This document shows positions 24,398 to 33,697 of a stretch of DNA of 34,938 nucleotides, piece by piece. Within the stretch, counting starts at the first letter, position 1, and every line of letters begins with the position of its first letter. Under the pieces are notes generated by a model that was given only the letters and a program-made list of their open reading frames with translations, ran no database searches and was not told where the DNA came from. Where the stretch lies: NCBI GenBank assembly GCA_020845955.1, contig JADLEU010000247.1:1-34938 (forward strand), in the 5' to 3' direction. The DNA is from Anaerolineales bacterium. GTDB lineage: Bacteria > Chloroflexota > Anaerolineae > Anaerolineales > UBA6663. A program made the translations under genes and the position numbers.

Positions 24398-25519
24398 ATG
24401 AGCGTGACAACCAAACGCGATTACTACGAGATCCTGGGCGTGGGCCGGCAGGCCAGCCAGGATGAGATCCGATCGACCTTCCGCCGCCTGGCCAAGCAGT
24501 ACCACCCGGACGTCAACAAGGATCCGGTCGCCGAGGAGCGCTTCAAGGAGGTAAACGAGGCCTACGCGGTCCTCTCCGACGAGCAGAAGCGCGCGGCCTA
24601 CGACCGCTATGGCCACGCCGGCGTTAGCGGCATGGGCGCGCCCGACTTCTCGGGCTTCGGGATGGAGGACATCTTCGAGAGCATCTTTGGCGGGTTCGGC
24701 ACGCGCACTAACTCGCGCCGCAGCCCGCGGCGCGGCGCCGACGTGCGCTATGACCTGAGCATCACCTTCGAGGAGGCCATCAGCGGCGTCGAGAAGGAGG
24801 TCCAGGTCACGCGCCACGAAGTCTGCCCGACCTGCCGGGGCAGCGGCGCCGAGCCGGGCACTTTGCCGGTGCGCTGCCACACCTGCAATGGCTCCGGCGA
24901 GGTCCGCCAGGTGCGCCAGACGTTCCTGGGCTCGATGGTCAATGTCTCGACCTGCCCGACCTGCCAGGGTAAGGGCGAGACCGTTGCCACAGCTTGTGGC
25001 ACCTGTCATGGGCGCACCCAGGTGCGCCAGACGCGCCGGCTCTCGGTCAACATCCCGCCCGGCGTCGACAGCGGCACCCAGATCCGCATGTCTGGCGAAG
25101 GCGAGCCGGGCCAGAACGGCGGCCCCAACGGCAACCTGTACGTGGTCATTACGGTTCAGCCGCACAAGTACTTCCGGCGGCAGGGCGATGACATCGTGCT
25201 CGAAGTGGCCATCAACCCGGCGCAGGCTGCGCTGGGCACCGACGTCCTGGTGCCCACCGTTAATGGACAGGAGAAGGTCAGGATCCCGGCGGGCACGCAG
25301 CCGGGCACAACCTTCCACCTGCGCGGCAAGGGCGCGCCGCGCTTGCAGCGCAGCGGCCGGGGCGACCTGTACGTGCTGGTGACCGTGGCTACGCCCACCA
25401 ACCTGTCGGGCGAGCAGAAGCGGCTGCTCAAGGAATTGGCCAAGAGCCTGCCGGCTGACGCGGCGCCGCAGGAGCGGGGCTTGATCGACCGGATTCGCGA
25501 GGTGCTGATCGGCGAGTAA
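24398..25519 (+). CDS. dnaJ: Chaperone protein DnaJ (Hsp40)
   Basis: 373 residues. J domain: [20 protein letters not shown], with YHPDVNKD (the HPD motif that triggers DnaK ATPase). A G/F-rich linker ([20 protein letters not shown]) follows, then the zinc domain with four Cys pairs: [24 protein letters not shown] and CGTCHGRT. The fourth is degenerate, since the final Gly of CxxCxGxG is Thr, but all eight Cys are kept. The C-terminal substrate domains contain [20 protein letters not shown] and [20 protein letters not shown]. Type I DnaJ, delivering substrates to DnaK. It starts 16 bases after dnaK with no strong ribosome site, so translational coupling is likely. Confidence 0.97.
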   Translation: MSVTTKRDYYEILGVGRQASQDEIRSTFRRLAKQYHPDVNKDPVAEERFKEVNEAYAVLSDEQKRAAYDRYGHAGVSGMGAPDFSGFGMEDIFESIFGGFGTRTNSRRSPRRGADVRYDLSITFEEAISGVEKEVQVTRHEVCPTCRGSGAEPGTLPVRCHTCNGSGEVRQVRQTFLGSMVNVSTCPTCQGKGETVATACGTCHGRTQVRQTRRLSVNIPPGVDSGTQIRMSGEGEPGQNGGPNGNLYVVITVQPHKYFRRQGDDIVLEVAINPAQAALGTDVLVPTVNGQEKVRIPAGTQPGTTFHLRGKGAPRLQRSGRGDLYVLVTVATPTNLSGEQKRLLKELAKSLPADAAPQERGLIDRIREVLIGE

Positions 25520-25540
25520 GCGCGCCGGCCGTTAGGCCTA

Positions 25541-26458
25541 ATGCAGTGGCTTGAGATAACCCTGACCGTTGATGGCGAAGCAGCCGAGGCCGTGGCCGAC
25601 GTCCTCACGCGCTTTGCGCCCCAGGGCGTGGCCATGGAGGCCACCCGGCTGGAAACGTCACTCGACAGCGACGAGACGCGAGCGGTGGGCGACGTGCTGG
25701 TGCGCGCTTATCTGCCGGTGGATGCCGCGCTGGACGTGCGGCGGGCCGAGCTGGAGCAGGCGCTCTGGCACATGGGCCAACTGCTGCCACTGCCCGCCCC
25801 CACGTTCCGGCCGGTGGCTGACACCGACTGGGCCCAGGCCTGGAAGAGCAATTTCCGGCCGCTGCGGCTGGGCCGCCGGCTGATGATCGTGCCGGCCTGG
25901 CTCGAGCCGGCGCTGGAGCCGGGCGTGGCCGCCATCCGCCTTGACCCAGGCATGGCCTTTGGCACCGGCACTCACCCGACCACGCAACTCTGCCTGCTGG
26001 CGATCGAGCGCCACCTGGCCCCCGGCGCGCCCATGCTCGATCTGGGCACCGGATCGGGCATCCTGGCGATCGCTGCCGCGCGGCTGGGCAGCGGACCCGT
26101 GCTCGCCCTCGACGTCGACCCCGAGGCGGTGCGGGTGGCCGGCGAGAACGTGATCGCCAACGGTGTCGCCGGGCAGGTGCGCGTGGTGGCGGGCTCGCTG
26201 GCCGAGGTATTGGCCGGCCAGTATGGGCCAGAGTGGCGCGGCGCGCCGCTGGTGGTGGCCAATATCCTGGCGCGCATGATCATCACCCTGCTCGAAGTGG
26301 GCCTGGCGCAGATCGTCGCCCCGGGCGGGCTGCTGGTCGTGTCGGGCATTCTCGACACGCAAGCCTTCGAGGTCACCGCCGCCCTGAAGATCGCCGGTCT
26401 GACCATTGTGGCTCAGGAACAGATCGACGACTGGGTGGCCCTCATCGCTCGTAAGTAG
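25541..26458 (+). CDS. prmA: Ribosomal protein L11 methyltransferase
   Basis: 305 residues. N-terminal L11-recognition domain (WLEITLTVDGEAAEAVADVL), the linker motif TDWAQAWKSNFRPLRLGRRL, then the SAM-dependent methyltransferase: PGMAFGTGTHPTTQLCLLAI, MLDLGTGSGILAIAAARLGS (motif I), LALDVDPEAVRVAGENVIAN, and VVANILARMIITL, the PrmA-type N-x-L-A catalytic-loop region. It adds methyl groups to amino groups of ribosomal protein L11. Its position after dnaJ, 21 bases apart, is a known arrangement in Gram-positive and related phyla. No T-tailed terminator was found directly after its stop; the stretch 26459-26570 holds no supportable gene. Confidence 0.95.
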   Translation: MQWLEITLTVDGEAAEAVADVLTRFAPQGVAMEATRLETSLDSDETRAVGDVLVRAYLPVDAALDVRRAELEQALWHMGQLLPLPAPTFRPVADTDWAQAWKSNFRPLRLGRRLMIVPAWLEPALEPGVAAIRLDPGMAFGTGTHPTTQLCLLAIERHLAPGAPMLDLGTGSGILAIAAARLGSGPVLALDVDPEAVRVAGENVIANGVAGQVRVVAGSLAEVLAGQYGPEWRGAPLVVANILARMIITLLEVGLAQIVAPGGLLVVSGILDTQAFEVTAALKIAGLTIVAQEQIDDWVALIARK

Positions 26459-26570
26459 CGACGAAGGGCCGCGTGTTGGTCAGGAACACAAGGCCGCGCT
26501 TTGCCAGGGCCGGGCGGCTCAGCGCGCTGGCATCGGCCCTCTGGGTGGGTGCGGGGCTAACCGCCAGCGT

Positions 26571-26599
26571 AAAGAAAACCGCCTCGGGCGGCGAGGCGG
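26571..26599 (-). terminator. Rho-independent terminator of the rpsA-infA operon
   Basis: CCGCCTCG (26579-26586) and CGAGGCGG (26592-26599) make an 8-bp stem. On the minus strand it is followed by TTTTCTTT. It lies 24 bases after the infA stop and faces the convergent prmA transcript. Confidence 0.9.
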
Positions 26600-26623
26600 C
26601 GGGTGTTGTTCGTCGACGCTTGC

Positions 26624-26902
26624 TTACCTTGCGGCCGTCGTGCCGCTAGTGTCGGCTGGCGGGGGCATGGTGCCGCCGCCGGTGTTGAAGCGGTAGACGA
26701 TCCGGCCGCGCGTCAGGTCATACGGCGAAAGCTCCACCTTGACCCGGTCACCCAGCAGAATGCGGATGTAGTATTTGCGCAGCCGCCCCGACAGATAAGC
26801 CAGCACGGTGTGGTTGTTGTCCAGTTGTACCCGAAAGGTGGTGCTGGGCATGGCCTCAATGACCGTGCCCTCGACGACAATCTTCTCTTCTGTCTTCGCC
26901 AT
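26624..26902 (-). CDS. infA: Translation initiation factor IF-1, C-terminally extended
   Basis: 92 residues, about 20 more than the usual ~72. The OB-fold is complete: [66 protein letters not shown]. The extra tail is Gly/Pro/Thr/Ala-rich ([18 protein letters not shown]) and probably disordered. IF-1 occupies the ribosomal A site during initiation. It begins five bases after the stop of the S1-like gene on the same strand, so both are co-translated; infA is more often found near rpmJ-rpsM or adk. AGGA lies three bases before the ATG. Confidence 0.95.
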   Translation of the reverse strand: MAKTEEKIVVEGTVIEAMPSTTFRVQLDNNHTVLAYLSGRLRKYYIRILLGDRVKVELSPYDLTRGRIVYRFNTGGGTMPPPADTSGTTAAR

Positions 26903-26907
26903 TCGTC

Positions 26908-28116
26908 CTAAGCCTCGTCCTCTTCCCGCGCCCCAACCGCTGACTCTGCCGCCGCGGCCTCATGCTCGACTGAGTTCACGTTCTCACCGGCCTCGGGCTC
27001 GTCTGGCTCGGGAGGCAATGGCGAGTCGGCGTCTTCGTCATACGCCGTGTCGGATAACACCGCCTGGAGCGCCAGCCCGATACGCTGGCGCTCCGGCTCG
27101 ACGTTCAAGATGCGCACGCGCAGCGTGGCGCCTTCCACCACTCCGGGTCGGTTGGCAATCTGGTTGGTGGGCAGCAGACCTTCCACGCCTTCGCCTAGGT
27201 CCACAAAGGCGCCGAAGGGGGCCAGCCGCGTCAGCGTGCCTTCCACGATCTGGCCGGGCTGGAACCGGTCGCCCACGCGCTGCCACGGATCGGGTTGGCG
27301 GCGCTTCAGGCTCAGGCCGATGCGCTTGCTCTCGCGGTCGACTTTGAGCACTTCCACTTCCACGGTCTGGCCCACGGCCAGGATCTCGCTGGGGTGCTTT
27401 ACCCGCCGCCAGGAAAGCTCAGAAATATGGATCAGGCCATCGGCACCGCCCAGGTCTACAAAGGCGCCGAAGTCCCGCAGACCGGTGACCGTGCCGGTGC
27501 GCACCTGGCCCTCGGCCAGGTCCGACAGCAGGCGCGCCTTCTGCTTCTCGCGGTATTCCTTCTGGGCGTTGCGCTGCGAAAGCACCAGCCGCCGGCGCTG
27601 GCGGTCGACCTCGATCACCTTGAAACCCATCCGGCGCCCGACCAGCTGCGCCAGGCGGCTCTGCCGCTCGTTCTCGGGCACGCCGCGCGGCAAATCGGTG
27701 ATGTGCGACACCGGCACGAACGCCTGCACGTCGCCAAACTGCACGATCAGGCCGCCCCGGTTGTAGCCGGTGACCGACCCTTCCCACATCTCGCCGGCGG
27801 CCATTAGGCGCTCGGCGGTCAGCCAGTCCTTCTGCTGCCGGCCCTGGTTGACCGAGACGCGCAGGTTGCCGTCTTTGTCCTCGGGCTCGATGACAACGAC
27901 CGGCACTTCCTGGTCGACCTCAAAGCTGACGCCCTCTTCCCGCAACTTGTCGAGCTCGGCGCGCGGAACGACCCCATCGCGTTTCAGGCCTAGGTCGACG
28001 ATCATGCCCTGGGTGTCAAGGGCGACAACCCGGCCGGACAAGACGTCCCCCCGCTGCGGACGCGGTGTGGCTTCCGAGCCTTCAAACAGCGTCTTGAAGT
28101 CTTCTGACTCGGCCAT
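26908..28116 (-). CDS. rpsA: Four-S1-domain ribosomal protein S1-like protein
   Basis: 402 residues from the ATG at 28114-28116; the frame is open to 28194 but that overlaps the leader terminator. Four S1/OB repeats: ~20-92 ([20 protein letters not shown]), ~107-175 ([20 protein letters not shown]), ~190-258 ([40 protein letters not shown]), ~275-345 ([20 protein letters not shown]). The third repeat is the best match, and the first two are the ribosome-binding type. A ~50-residue acidic tail follows ([20 protein letters not shown]). Four repeats is the count seen in many non-proteobacterial S1 proteins. It helps mRNA docking on the 30S subunit. The only SD-like sequence (GAGG) is 14 bases before the ATG. 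Expression appears to be governed by the leader at 28139-28218. Confidence 0.9.
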   Translation of the reverse strand: MAESEDFKTLFEGSEATPRPQRGDVLSGRVVALDTQGMIVDLGLKRDGVVPRAELDKLREEGVSFEVDQEVPVVVIEPEDKDGNLRVSVNQGRQQKDWLTAERLMAAGEMWEGSVTGYNRGGLIVQFGDVQAFVPVSHITDLPRGVPENERQSRLAQLVGRRMGFKVIEVDRQRRRLVLSQRNAQKEYREKQKARLLSDLAEGQVRTGTVTGLRDFGAFVDLGGADGLIHISELSWRRVKHPSEILAVGQTVEVEVLKVDRESKRIGLSLKRRQPDPWQRVGDRFQPGQIVEGTLTRLAPFGAFVDLGEGVEGLLPTNQIANRPGVVEGATLRVRILNVEPERQRIGLALQAVLSDTAYDEDADSPLPPEPDEPEAGENVNSVEHEAAAAESAVGAREEDEA

Positions 28117-28138
28117 CGTGGCTAAACCATCCTCGACC

Positions 28139-28218
28139 AAACAAAAACTCGGCGATGTGCCAACTGACTTGGCGCGCCGAGTTGCCTGGGTCAAATCGTG
28201 CGAGGTGAAAACAACTCG
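28139..28218 (-). promoter_or_regulatory. rpsA leader attenuator: antiterminator and terminator helices
   Basis: Minus strand, within the predicted ~175-base leader. Terminator: AACTCGGCG/CGCCGAGTT (arms at 28175-28183 and 28146-28154), with an inner GCCAA/TTGGC helix (28169-28173 with 28159-28163), followed directly by TTTTTGTTT (28139-28147). Upstream, CGAGTTG (28212-28218) is the exact complement of CAACTCG (28178-28184), which overlaps the terminator's first arm. Only one of the two helices can form. This is the layout of transcription attenuation in front of rpsA-infA; the signal is unknown. Confidence 0.7.
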
Positions 28219-28297
28219 TAATTATCTCATCTCTGCCGTGTTGCCCCACAACCCAGACTGCGCCGTTTCGCGCGGCTCATACTAGATGAGTAGGTGC

Positions 28298-28326
28298 ATT
28301 ATACAACCCGCTTATTTCAATGTCAA
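28298..28326 (-). promoter_or_regulatory. Consensus promoter of rpsA-infA
   Basis: Minus strand: TTGACA (28321-28326), 17 bases, TATAAT (28298-28303), a perfect match. The start near 28291 gives a leader of about 175 bases. Confidence 0.9.
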
Positions 28327-28363
28327 TTTTATGGCTGAAATTGGGACAAATGAAACTCTACCC

Positions 28364-28392
28364 TTGACACTTGCCATTAGGTCCGATATTCT
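28364..28392 (+). promoter_or_regulatory. Promoter of the TetR-exporter operon
   Basis: TTGACA (28364-28369), 17 bases, TATTCT (28387-28392). The start would be near 28399, inside the first of the two direct repeats at 28392-28425. Confidence 0.7.
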
Positions 28393-28425
28393 TGAACCCC
28401 GGTCTAAATTTGAACCCTTATCTAA
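28392..28425 (+). repeat. Two direct repeats, 18-base period, between promoter and tetR start
   Basis: TTGAACCC-N3-TCTAA occurs at 28392-28407 and again at 28410-28425, so 13 of 16 bases are identical and the period is 18. They start at the end of the -10 box and run downstream. The position fits an operator for the adjacent TetR regulator, although TetR sites are usually palindromic. Confidence 0.6.
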
Positions 28426-28440
28426 TGATTTCTGCTTGGC

Positions 28441-29046
28441 ATGCCTGACCCACTGCCCTCCCTCCGCGAGCGCAAGAAGGCCGCTACCAAGGAGCGGATC
28501 TACTTCGAGGCGCTTGGTCTTTTTCGCCGGCGCGGTTTTTCCAAGACGACCATCGAGGACATCGCCGAGGCGGCTGGAGTGTCCAAAGGGACCTTCTTTA
28601 ACTACTTCCCCACGAAGGAGGCTCTGCTGCAGCATCTGAGCGAGCGCCAGGCGCAGGCCACCGCCGCTCAACTGCAGATCGTCCTGCTGCAGCCCGAGAG
28701 CACCACCCGCCAGCGGTTGGAGCGGCTGCTGCTGGCTCTGACCGCTACCGTGGAGGCCGACCGCGAGCTCACGCGCGTGGCCGTCTTCGAGTTCCTCAAA
28801 GCCCCGGCCGCTCTGGCCGCTAACCCTTACCGCAACCTCTTCCGCCAGGCCGTCGGCGCGCTGCTGGCCGAAGGGCAGCGGCGGGGCGAGGTGGCTCATG
28901 ATCTCGATCGCGACCTGCTGTCCAGCGCCGTCACGGGCGTGTATTTTCAGCAGATCTTCGAATGGTGCGCCGCGCCCGCGCCCTACTCGCTCAGCGCCCG
29001 CCTCGGCCAGTTACTCGACATCCTGTGGCGCGGGGTGGAGCGCTGA
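28441..29046 (+). CDS. TetR-family transcriptional regulator
   Basis: 201 residues. The N-terminal HTH is clear: RERKKAATKERIYFEALGLF, RRRGFSKTTIEDIAEAAGVS, KGTFFNYFPTKEALLQHL (helix-turn-helix at about residues 38-57). The C-terminal ligand domain (TVEADRELTRVAVFEFLKAP, LLSSAVTGVYFQQIFEWCA) is all-helical, as usual for the family, and gives no ligand. No Shine-Dalgarno is seen before the ATG. It is first in a plus-strand run with a glycosyltransferase and an ABC exporter (37 bases to the next gene), so it most likely regulates its own operon, releasing DNA when it binds an exported compound or a related signal. The direct repeats just upstream are candidate binding sites. Confidence 0.9.
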   Translation: MPDPLPSLRERKKAATKERIYFEALGLFRRRGFSKTTIEDIAEAAGVSKGTFFNYFPTKEALLQHLSERQAQATAAQLQIVLLQPESTTRQRLERLLLALTATVEADRELTRVAVFEFLKAPAALAANPYRNLFRQAVGALLAEGQRRGEVAHDLDRDLLSSAVTGVYFQQIFEWCAAPAPYSLSARLGQLLDILWRGVER

Positions 29047-29083
29047 TGCGGCTCGATGGCCTGGTGAGCCTGGGGCAATCACA

Positions 29084-30259
29084 ATGGGCTGGGTGATTCT
29101 GTCGACCGCGGCGCTGGCGTTCAGCCTGGCACTCACCTGGTGGCTGCACCGCTTCCACCGCTTTGGCCTGGAGGTGACGCCGGCCACGGCCGCGCTGGGC
29201 GGCAATGGACCACTGATCGGCGTGGTGGTGCCGGCCCGCAACGAGGCGCGCAACATCCGGCACTGCGCGCAGGCGCTGCTGTCCCAGACCTACCCGAACG
29301 CCCAGGTGATCGTCGTCGACGACGGCTCCGCCGATGCCACCCCGGCGATCCTGGCCGAGCTGGCCGCGACGGATCCCAGGTTGCGCGTTGTGAGCGGCAG
29401 CCCACTACCGCCGGGTTGGGCCGGCAAACCGCACGCGCTGGTGCAGGGGGTGCAGGCTGTCAGCCCGCGCGCCGAGTGGTTGTGTTTCGTCGACGCCGAC
29501 ACCTTCGCGCACGCCTCTTTGCTGGCTGCCGCCTACGCCGCGGCCCAGGTGCACCGGGCCGACATGCTCAGCCTCTTTACCCGCCAAGAGCTGGCGACCT
29601 TTTGGGAGAAGGTCGTCATGCCCGTTGTCTTCAGCGCCCTGTCGGTGGGCTTCCCGCCGCAGAGGGTCAACGACCCGCGCCGGCCTGACGCGATCGCCAA
29701 TGGGCAGTTCATCCTGATCCGCCGGGCGGCCTACGAGGCGGTCGGCGGGCACGCGGCGCTGTTCGCGTCCATTACCGAGGACAAGGATCTGGCGCAGAAC
29801 GTCAAGCGGGCCGGCTACCGGCTGCTGCTCGCCGACGGCCGCCGCCTGGCGCAGACGCGCATGTATACGTCGCTGGCCGAACTCTGGGAAGGGTGGACCA
29901 AGAACATCTACCTGGGGCTTGAGGGCCGCCCCTGGCTGCTATTGGCCGGCGTGCTCACCGGCCTGGCCGGTGCGCTGGCCCTGCCTGGCTGGCTGCTGGC
30001 CGGCCTGGTGTGGCTGGCGTCGGGCGGCGGAGCGCCGGCGTTGGTGGTGGCGGCCCAGGCCGCCCTGGCCTGGGCCTACGTCATCGCGGCTCGGGCGGAG
30101 GTCGCTCACGCCCTGGGCATTGCGCGCGTCTATGGGTTGACGCTGCCGCTGGGCGCCCTGGTCTTTGCCGGACTGATGCTCAATTCCACCCTGCGCGGCC
30201 TGACCGGGCGAGGCGTGCGCTGGAAAGGGCGGGTGTATAGACGGGATGGAGTTCAATGA
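29084..30259 (+). CDS. Membrane GT2 glycosyltransferase (carotenoid glucosyltransferase CruC-like)
   Basis: 391 residues from the ATG at 29084. An N-terminal hydrophobic segment (WVILSTAALAFSLALTWWL) anchors it. GT-A domain: LIGVVVPARNEARNIRHCAQ, VIVVDDGSADATPAILAELA, WLCFVDADTFAHASLLAAAY (the DxD-type metal/nucleotide site DAD), IANGQFILIRRAAYEAVGGH, SITEDKDLAQNVKRAGYRLL (ED acid/base region), then RMYTSLAELWEGWTKNIYLG. Several C-terminal membrane segments follow, and it ends GRGVRWKGRVYRR. The MYxSLxExWxGWxKN block and the topology are those I know from chlorobactene/diaponeurosporenoate-type glucosyltransferases, so a carotenoid or other lipid acceptor is possible. The frame continues upstream over tetR, but this start gives the proper anchor. 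It ends 19 bases before the ATPase start. Confidence 0.82.
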   Translation: MGWVILSTAALAFSLALTWWLHRFHRFGLEVTPATAALGGNGPLIGVVVPARNEARNIRHCAQALLSQTYPNAQVIVVDDGSADATPAILAELAATDPRLRVVSGSPLPPGWAGKPHALVQGVQAVSPRAEWLCFVDADTFAHASLLAAAYAAAQVHRADMLSLFTRQELATFWEKVVMPVVFSALSVGFPPQRVNDPRRPDAIANGQFILIRRAAYEAVGGHAALFASITEDKDLAQNVKRAGYRLLLADGRRLAQTRMYTSLAELWEGWTKNIYLGLEGRPWLLLAGVLTGLAGALALPGWLLAGLVWLASGGGAPALVVAAQAALAWAYVIAARAEVAHALGIARVYGLTLPLGALVFAGLMLNSTLRGLTGRGVRWKGRVYRRDGVQ

Positions 30260-30278
30260 GGGAGGCGGGAATTCGGTG

Positions 30279-31016
<738 letters not shown>

Positions 31017-31042
31017 CCGGCGTTTCGCCGGCCGCGCCCGCC

Positions 31043-33661
31043 ATGTTTGGCTCACTGCCGCTTCTGACCCCGCTCGTTCTGGCGCTGCGCAACATGCGCG
31101 TGCGCTGGATGCGCACGGCCCTGACCTGCCTGGGCATTGTGCTGGGTGTGGCTGTCATCCTGGCCATCGCCATCACCAACGAAAGCACGCTGCGTTCCCT
31201 GCGCTCGGTGTTTGACGAGGCCTCGGGCCGCGCCAGCCTGGTGGTGCTGCCCACGGCTGGCGACGGCGAAGGCCTTGACGAGACCGCGGCGGCGCGGGCG
31301 GCCGGCCAGCCGGGGGTAGTGACGGCTGCCCCGACGGTCATCGGCACGACCCTGCTGGCGCGGGATGTGGAGAGCTGGCAGTTCGCCGTCAGCCTGTCCG
31401 GCCAGGCGGTTGGCAGCAGCTTGCAGATCTTGGGCGTGGATCCTGAGCTGGACCCGCTGGTCCGGCAGTACGCGCTGGCTGGCGGGCGCTGGCTGCAGGG
31501 CGAGGCCTATGAGGCCGTGCTGAGCGAGACCTACGCCGGCGATAAGGACCTGCGCGTGGGCGACGACCTGGTGATCGTGGCGGCCGGCGGTCAGGAGCGG
31601 CTGCGCATCGTGGGACTCGTCCGCCGCGAAGGCGCCGGCCTGCTCAACGACGGCCAGGTGGCCTTTGTGCCGCTGCCGGTGGCGCAAGACCTGTTCGGGC
31701 GGGCTGGCTATCTGGACGAAATCAGCATCGTGGCCGCGCTCGAAGTGGCCAACGCGCCGGCCGCGCTGGAGGCGCTGAAGGATCGCCTGGGCGAACGTCT
31801 GGGGCGCGGCTATGATGTCACCTATCCAGCCGAACGCGGCCGGCTGGTGACCCAAATGTTGTCCACCTATCAGCAGGGGCTCTCGTTCTTTTCGGTCATT
31901 GCCCTGTTCGTGGGCGCCTTCCTGATCTACAACGCCTTCACCATGACCATCCTGGAGCGCACCCGCGAACTGGGCCTGCTGCGGGCGCTGGGTATGAGCA
32001 GCGGGCAGGTGCTGGGCCTGGTGCTGACCGAAGCCGTGACGCTGGCCGTGTTGGGGTCGGCCCTCGGGCTGGGTTTCGGGATGGCGCTGGCGCGCGGGCT
32101 GATCGCCATGCTCGGCGTGGTGCTGGCCAGCGACCTCAGCGCGTTTTCAGTGCCGCCGGGAGGTTTGCTGCAGAGCCTGCTGGTCGGCGGGCTGGTGACG
32201 GTGGGCAGCGCGCTGGCGCCCGCGGCGCAGGCCGCGCGCACCTCGCCGCTGGAGGCGCTGCGCACGGCCGGAGCGCAGGCGGCCGGGCGCCCGCGCCGCC
32301 CAGCCTGGCTGGTGGGGGGCGCCCTGATCTTCGTGGCCTGGGCGGCGCTCTACGCCCTGCCTGTTCGGCCAGAAGCGGGCTTCGCCGTGGGCGGCCTGGC
32401 GATTCTATTGCTGCTGCTCGGCGCCACCCTGATGGTGCCGGCCGTGGTCGGGCTGGCCGAGCGCTTGGTTCGCCCCGCGGCAGTACTGGCATTTGGCGCC
32501 GAGGGAGTGCTCGGGTCGGGCAACGTGCGCCGGGCAACCGGGCGCACGGCGCTGACCGTGGCGGCCCTGCTGGTGGGGATTGCGATGGTCATTGCCACCA
32601 GCTCGCTGTCTGGCGCCTTCACGCACGACCTGACCAGTTGGGTCGAGACGGCGCTGGGCGGCGACCTGTATGTGCGCTCGCCGCAGCCGATGCGCGAGCA
32701 GTTCGAGCGCCAACTGGCGGCGCTGCCTGGCGTGGAGGGCATCACCAAGATCCGGTACTTTGCCGTCCGGGCAGCAGCCTCGGCCCTTGCCTCCGGCGCC
32801 GACGGCGATACCAGCCTGATCTATGCCGCGATCGATCCGGCCACCTACCAATCGGTCGGCGAGTTCCAGTTTGCCGCCAACCAGGGCGACCCGCGGGCGA
32901 ACTGGGCGCGCTTTGCGCGAGGCGATGCGCTCTTCATCTCCACGGTGGTGGCCGACCGCTACCAGGTGCAGCAGGGCGACACCCTGCGGTTGGTCACGCG
33001 CCGTGGCGAGCACGACTTCTACGTGGCGGCTGTGGCGGTGGATTTTACCGGCCAGGGCTATATCGTCACCGGCCACTGGGACGACATGCGGCGCTGGTTT
33101 GCGCAGAGCGGTGTCGACCGCTTTACGATTGGCGTGGCGCCCGGCTACACCAGCCAGCAGGTGGCGGAGACCATCGAGGCGCGCTATCAGGCCGCGCGCA
33201 ATGTGTCGGTCGAGACGACCGAGGACTTCAAGCAGAAGATCACTGGCCTATCGGCCCAGTCGTTCCGGCTGTTTGACGTGCTCGGCCTGATCGGGCTGGT
33301 CGTGGCGGCGCTGGGCGTTATCAACACCCTCATGATGAACGTGCTCGAGCGCCAGCGTGAGATCGGCAGCCTGCGCTCGCTGGGGCTGACCCGCTGGCAG
33401 ATCACCAAGATGGTCCTGGCCGAGGCCGGCACGCTGGGCCTGATCGGCGGCGCGTTTGGGCTGGCATTCGGCTATGTCCTGTCACAAGTCTTTGTCGATG
33501 CCGTCAACGCCATGGTGGGATACGACCTGCAGTACATCTTCATCCCCGCGCCCTTTCTTGCCGGGGCCGGACTGGCGCTGGGTGTTTCGCAGGTGGCCGC
33601 CCTGTATCCGGCCTGGAAAGCGGCTGGCGTGAACATCGTCGAAGCCATCAAGCATGAATAG
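31043..33661 (+). CDS. ABC exporter permease with two FtsX modules
   Basis: 872 residues, about twice the size of MacB/LolC. First module: TM1 (ALTCLGIVLGVAVILAIAI, ~27-45), a large extracytoplasmic domain (~46-275), then three membrane helices (~278-400) with the FtsX block ILERTRELGLLRALGMSSGQ. Extra membrane helices sit at ~425-470. Second module: TM (TALTVAALLVGIAMVIATSS, ~503), a second extracytoplasmic domain (~530-740) and three helices with VLERQREIGSLRSLGLTRWQ, ending VSQVAALYPAWKAAGVNIVE. This duplicated layout is that of the large DUF/FtsX permeases of monoderm-like bacteria, which form monomeric rather than dimeric transporters. It works with the preceding ATPase and the following HlyD-like adaptor. 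The substrate may be a lipid, peptide or amphiphile. No strong ribosome site before the ATG. Confidence 0.92.
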   Translation: MFGSLPLLTPLVLALRNMRVRWMRTALTCLGIVLGVAVILAIAITNESTLRSLRSVFDEASGRASLVVLPTAGDGEGLDETAAARAAGQPGVVTAAPTVIGTTLLARDVESWQFAVSLSGQAVGSSLQILGVDPELDPLVRQYALAGGRWLQGEAYEAVLSETYAGDKDLRVGDDLVIVAAGGQERLRIVGLVRREGAGLLNDGQVAFVPLPVAQDLFGRAGYLDEISIVAALEVANAPAALEALKDRLGERLGRGYDVTYPAERGRLVTQMLSTYQQGLSFFSVIALFVGAFLIYNAFTMTILERTRELGLLRALGMSSGQVLGLVLTEAVTLAVLGSALGLGFGMALARGLIAMLGVVLASDLSAFSVPPGGLLQSLLVGGLVTVGSALAPAAQAARTSPLEALRTAGAQAAGRPRRPAWLVGGALIFVAWAALYALPVRPEAGFAVGGLAILLLLLGATLMVPAVVGLAERLVRPAAVLAFGAEGVLGSGNVRRATGRTALTVAALLVGIAMVIATSSLSGAFTHDLTSWVETALGGDLYVRSPQPMREQFERQLAALPGVEGITKIRYFAVRAAASALASGADGDTSLIYAAIDPATYQSVGEFQFAANQGDPRANWARFARGDALFISTVVADRYQVQQGDTLRLVTRRGEHDFYVAAVAVDFTGQGYIVTGHWDDMRRWFAQSGVDRFTIGVAPGYTSQQVAETIEARYQAARNVSVETTEDFKQKITGLSAQSFRLFDVLGLIGLVVAALGVINTLMMNVLERQREIGSLRSLGLTRWQITKMVLAEAGTLGLIGGAFGLAFGYVLSQVFVDAVNAMVGYDLQYIFIPAPFLAGAGLALGVSQVAALYPAWKAAGVNIVEAIKHE

Positions 33662-33697
33662 GCGGAGGTTCGAAGTGGGAAGTCAGAGGTTGGACGT

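Noticed and set aside
26473-26489. GTGTT/AACAC hairpin after prmA as a terminator
   Set aside because: Only 5 bp with no T-run; too weak to call.
28221-28251. Second promoter-like pair (TTGTGG, 19 bases, GATAAT) for rpsA
   Set aside because: Poorer match and spacing than the perfect promoter at 28298-28326; a start there would fall within the antiterminator arm.
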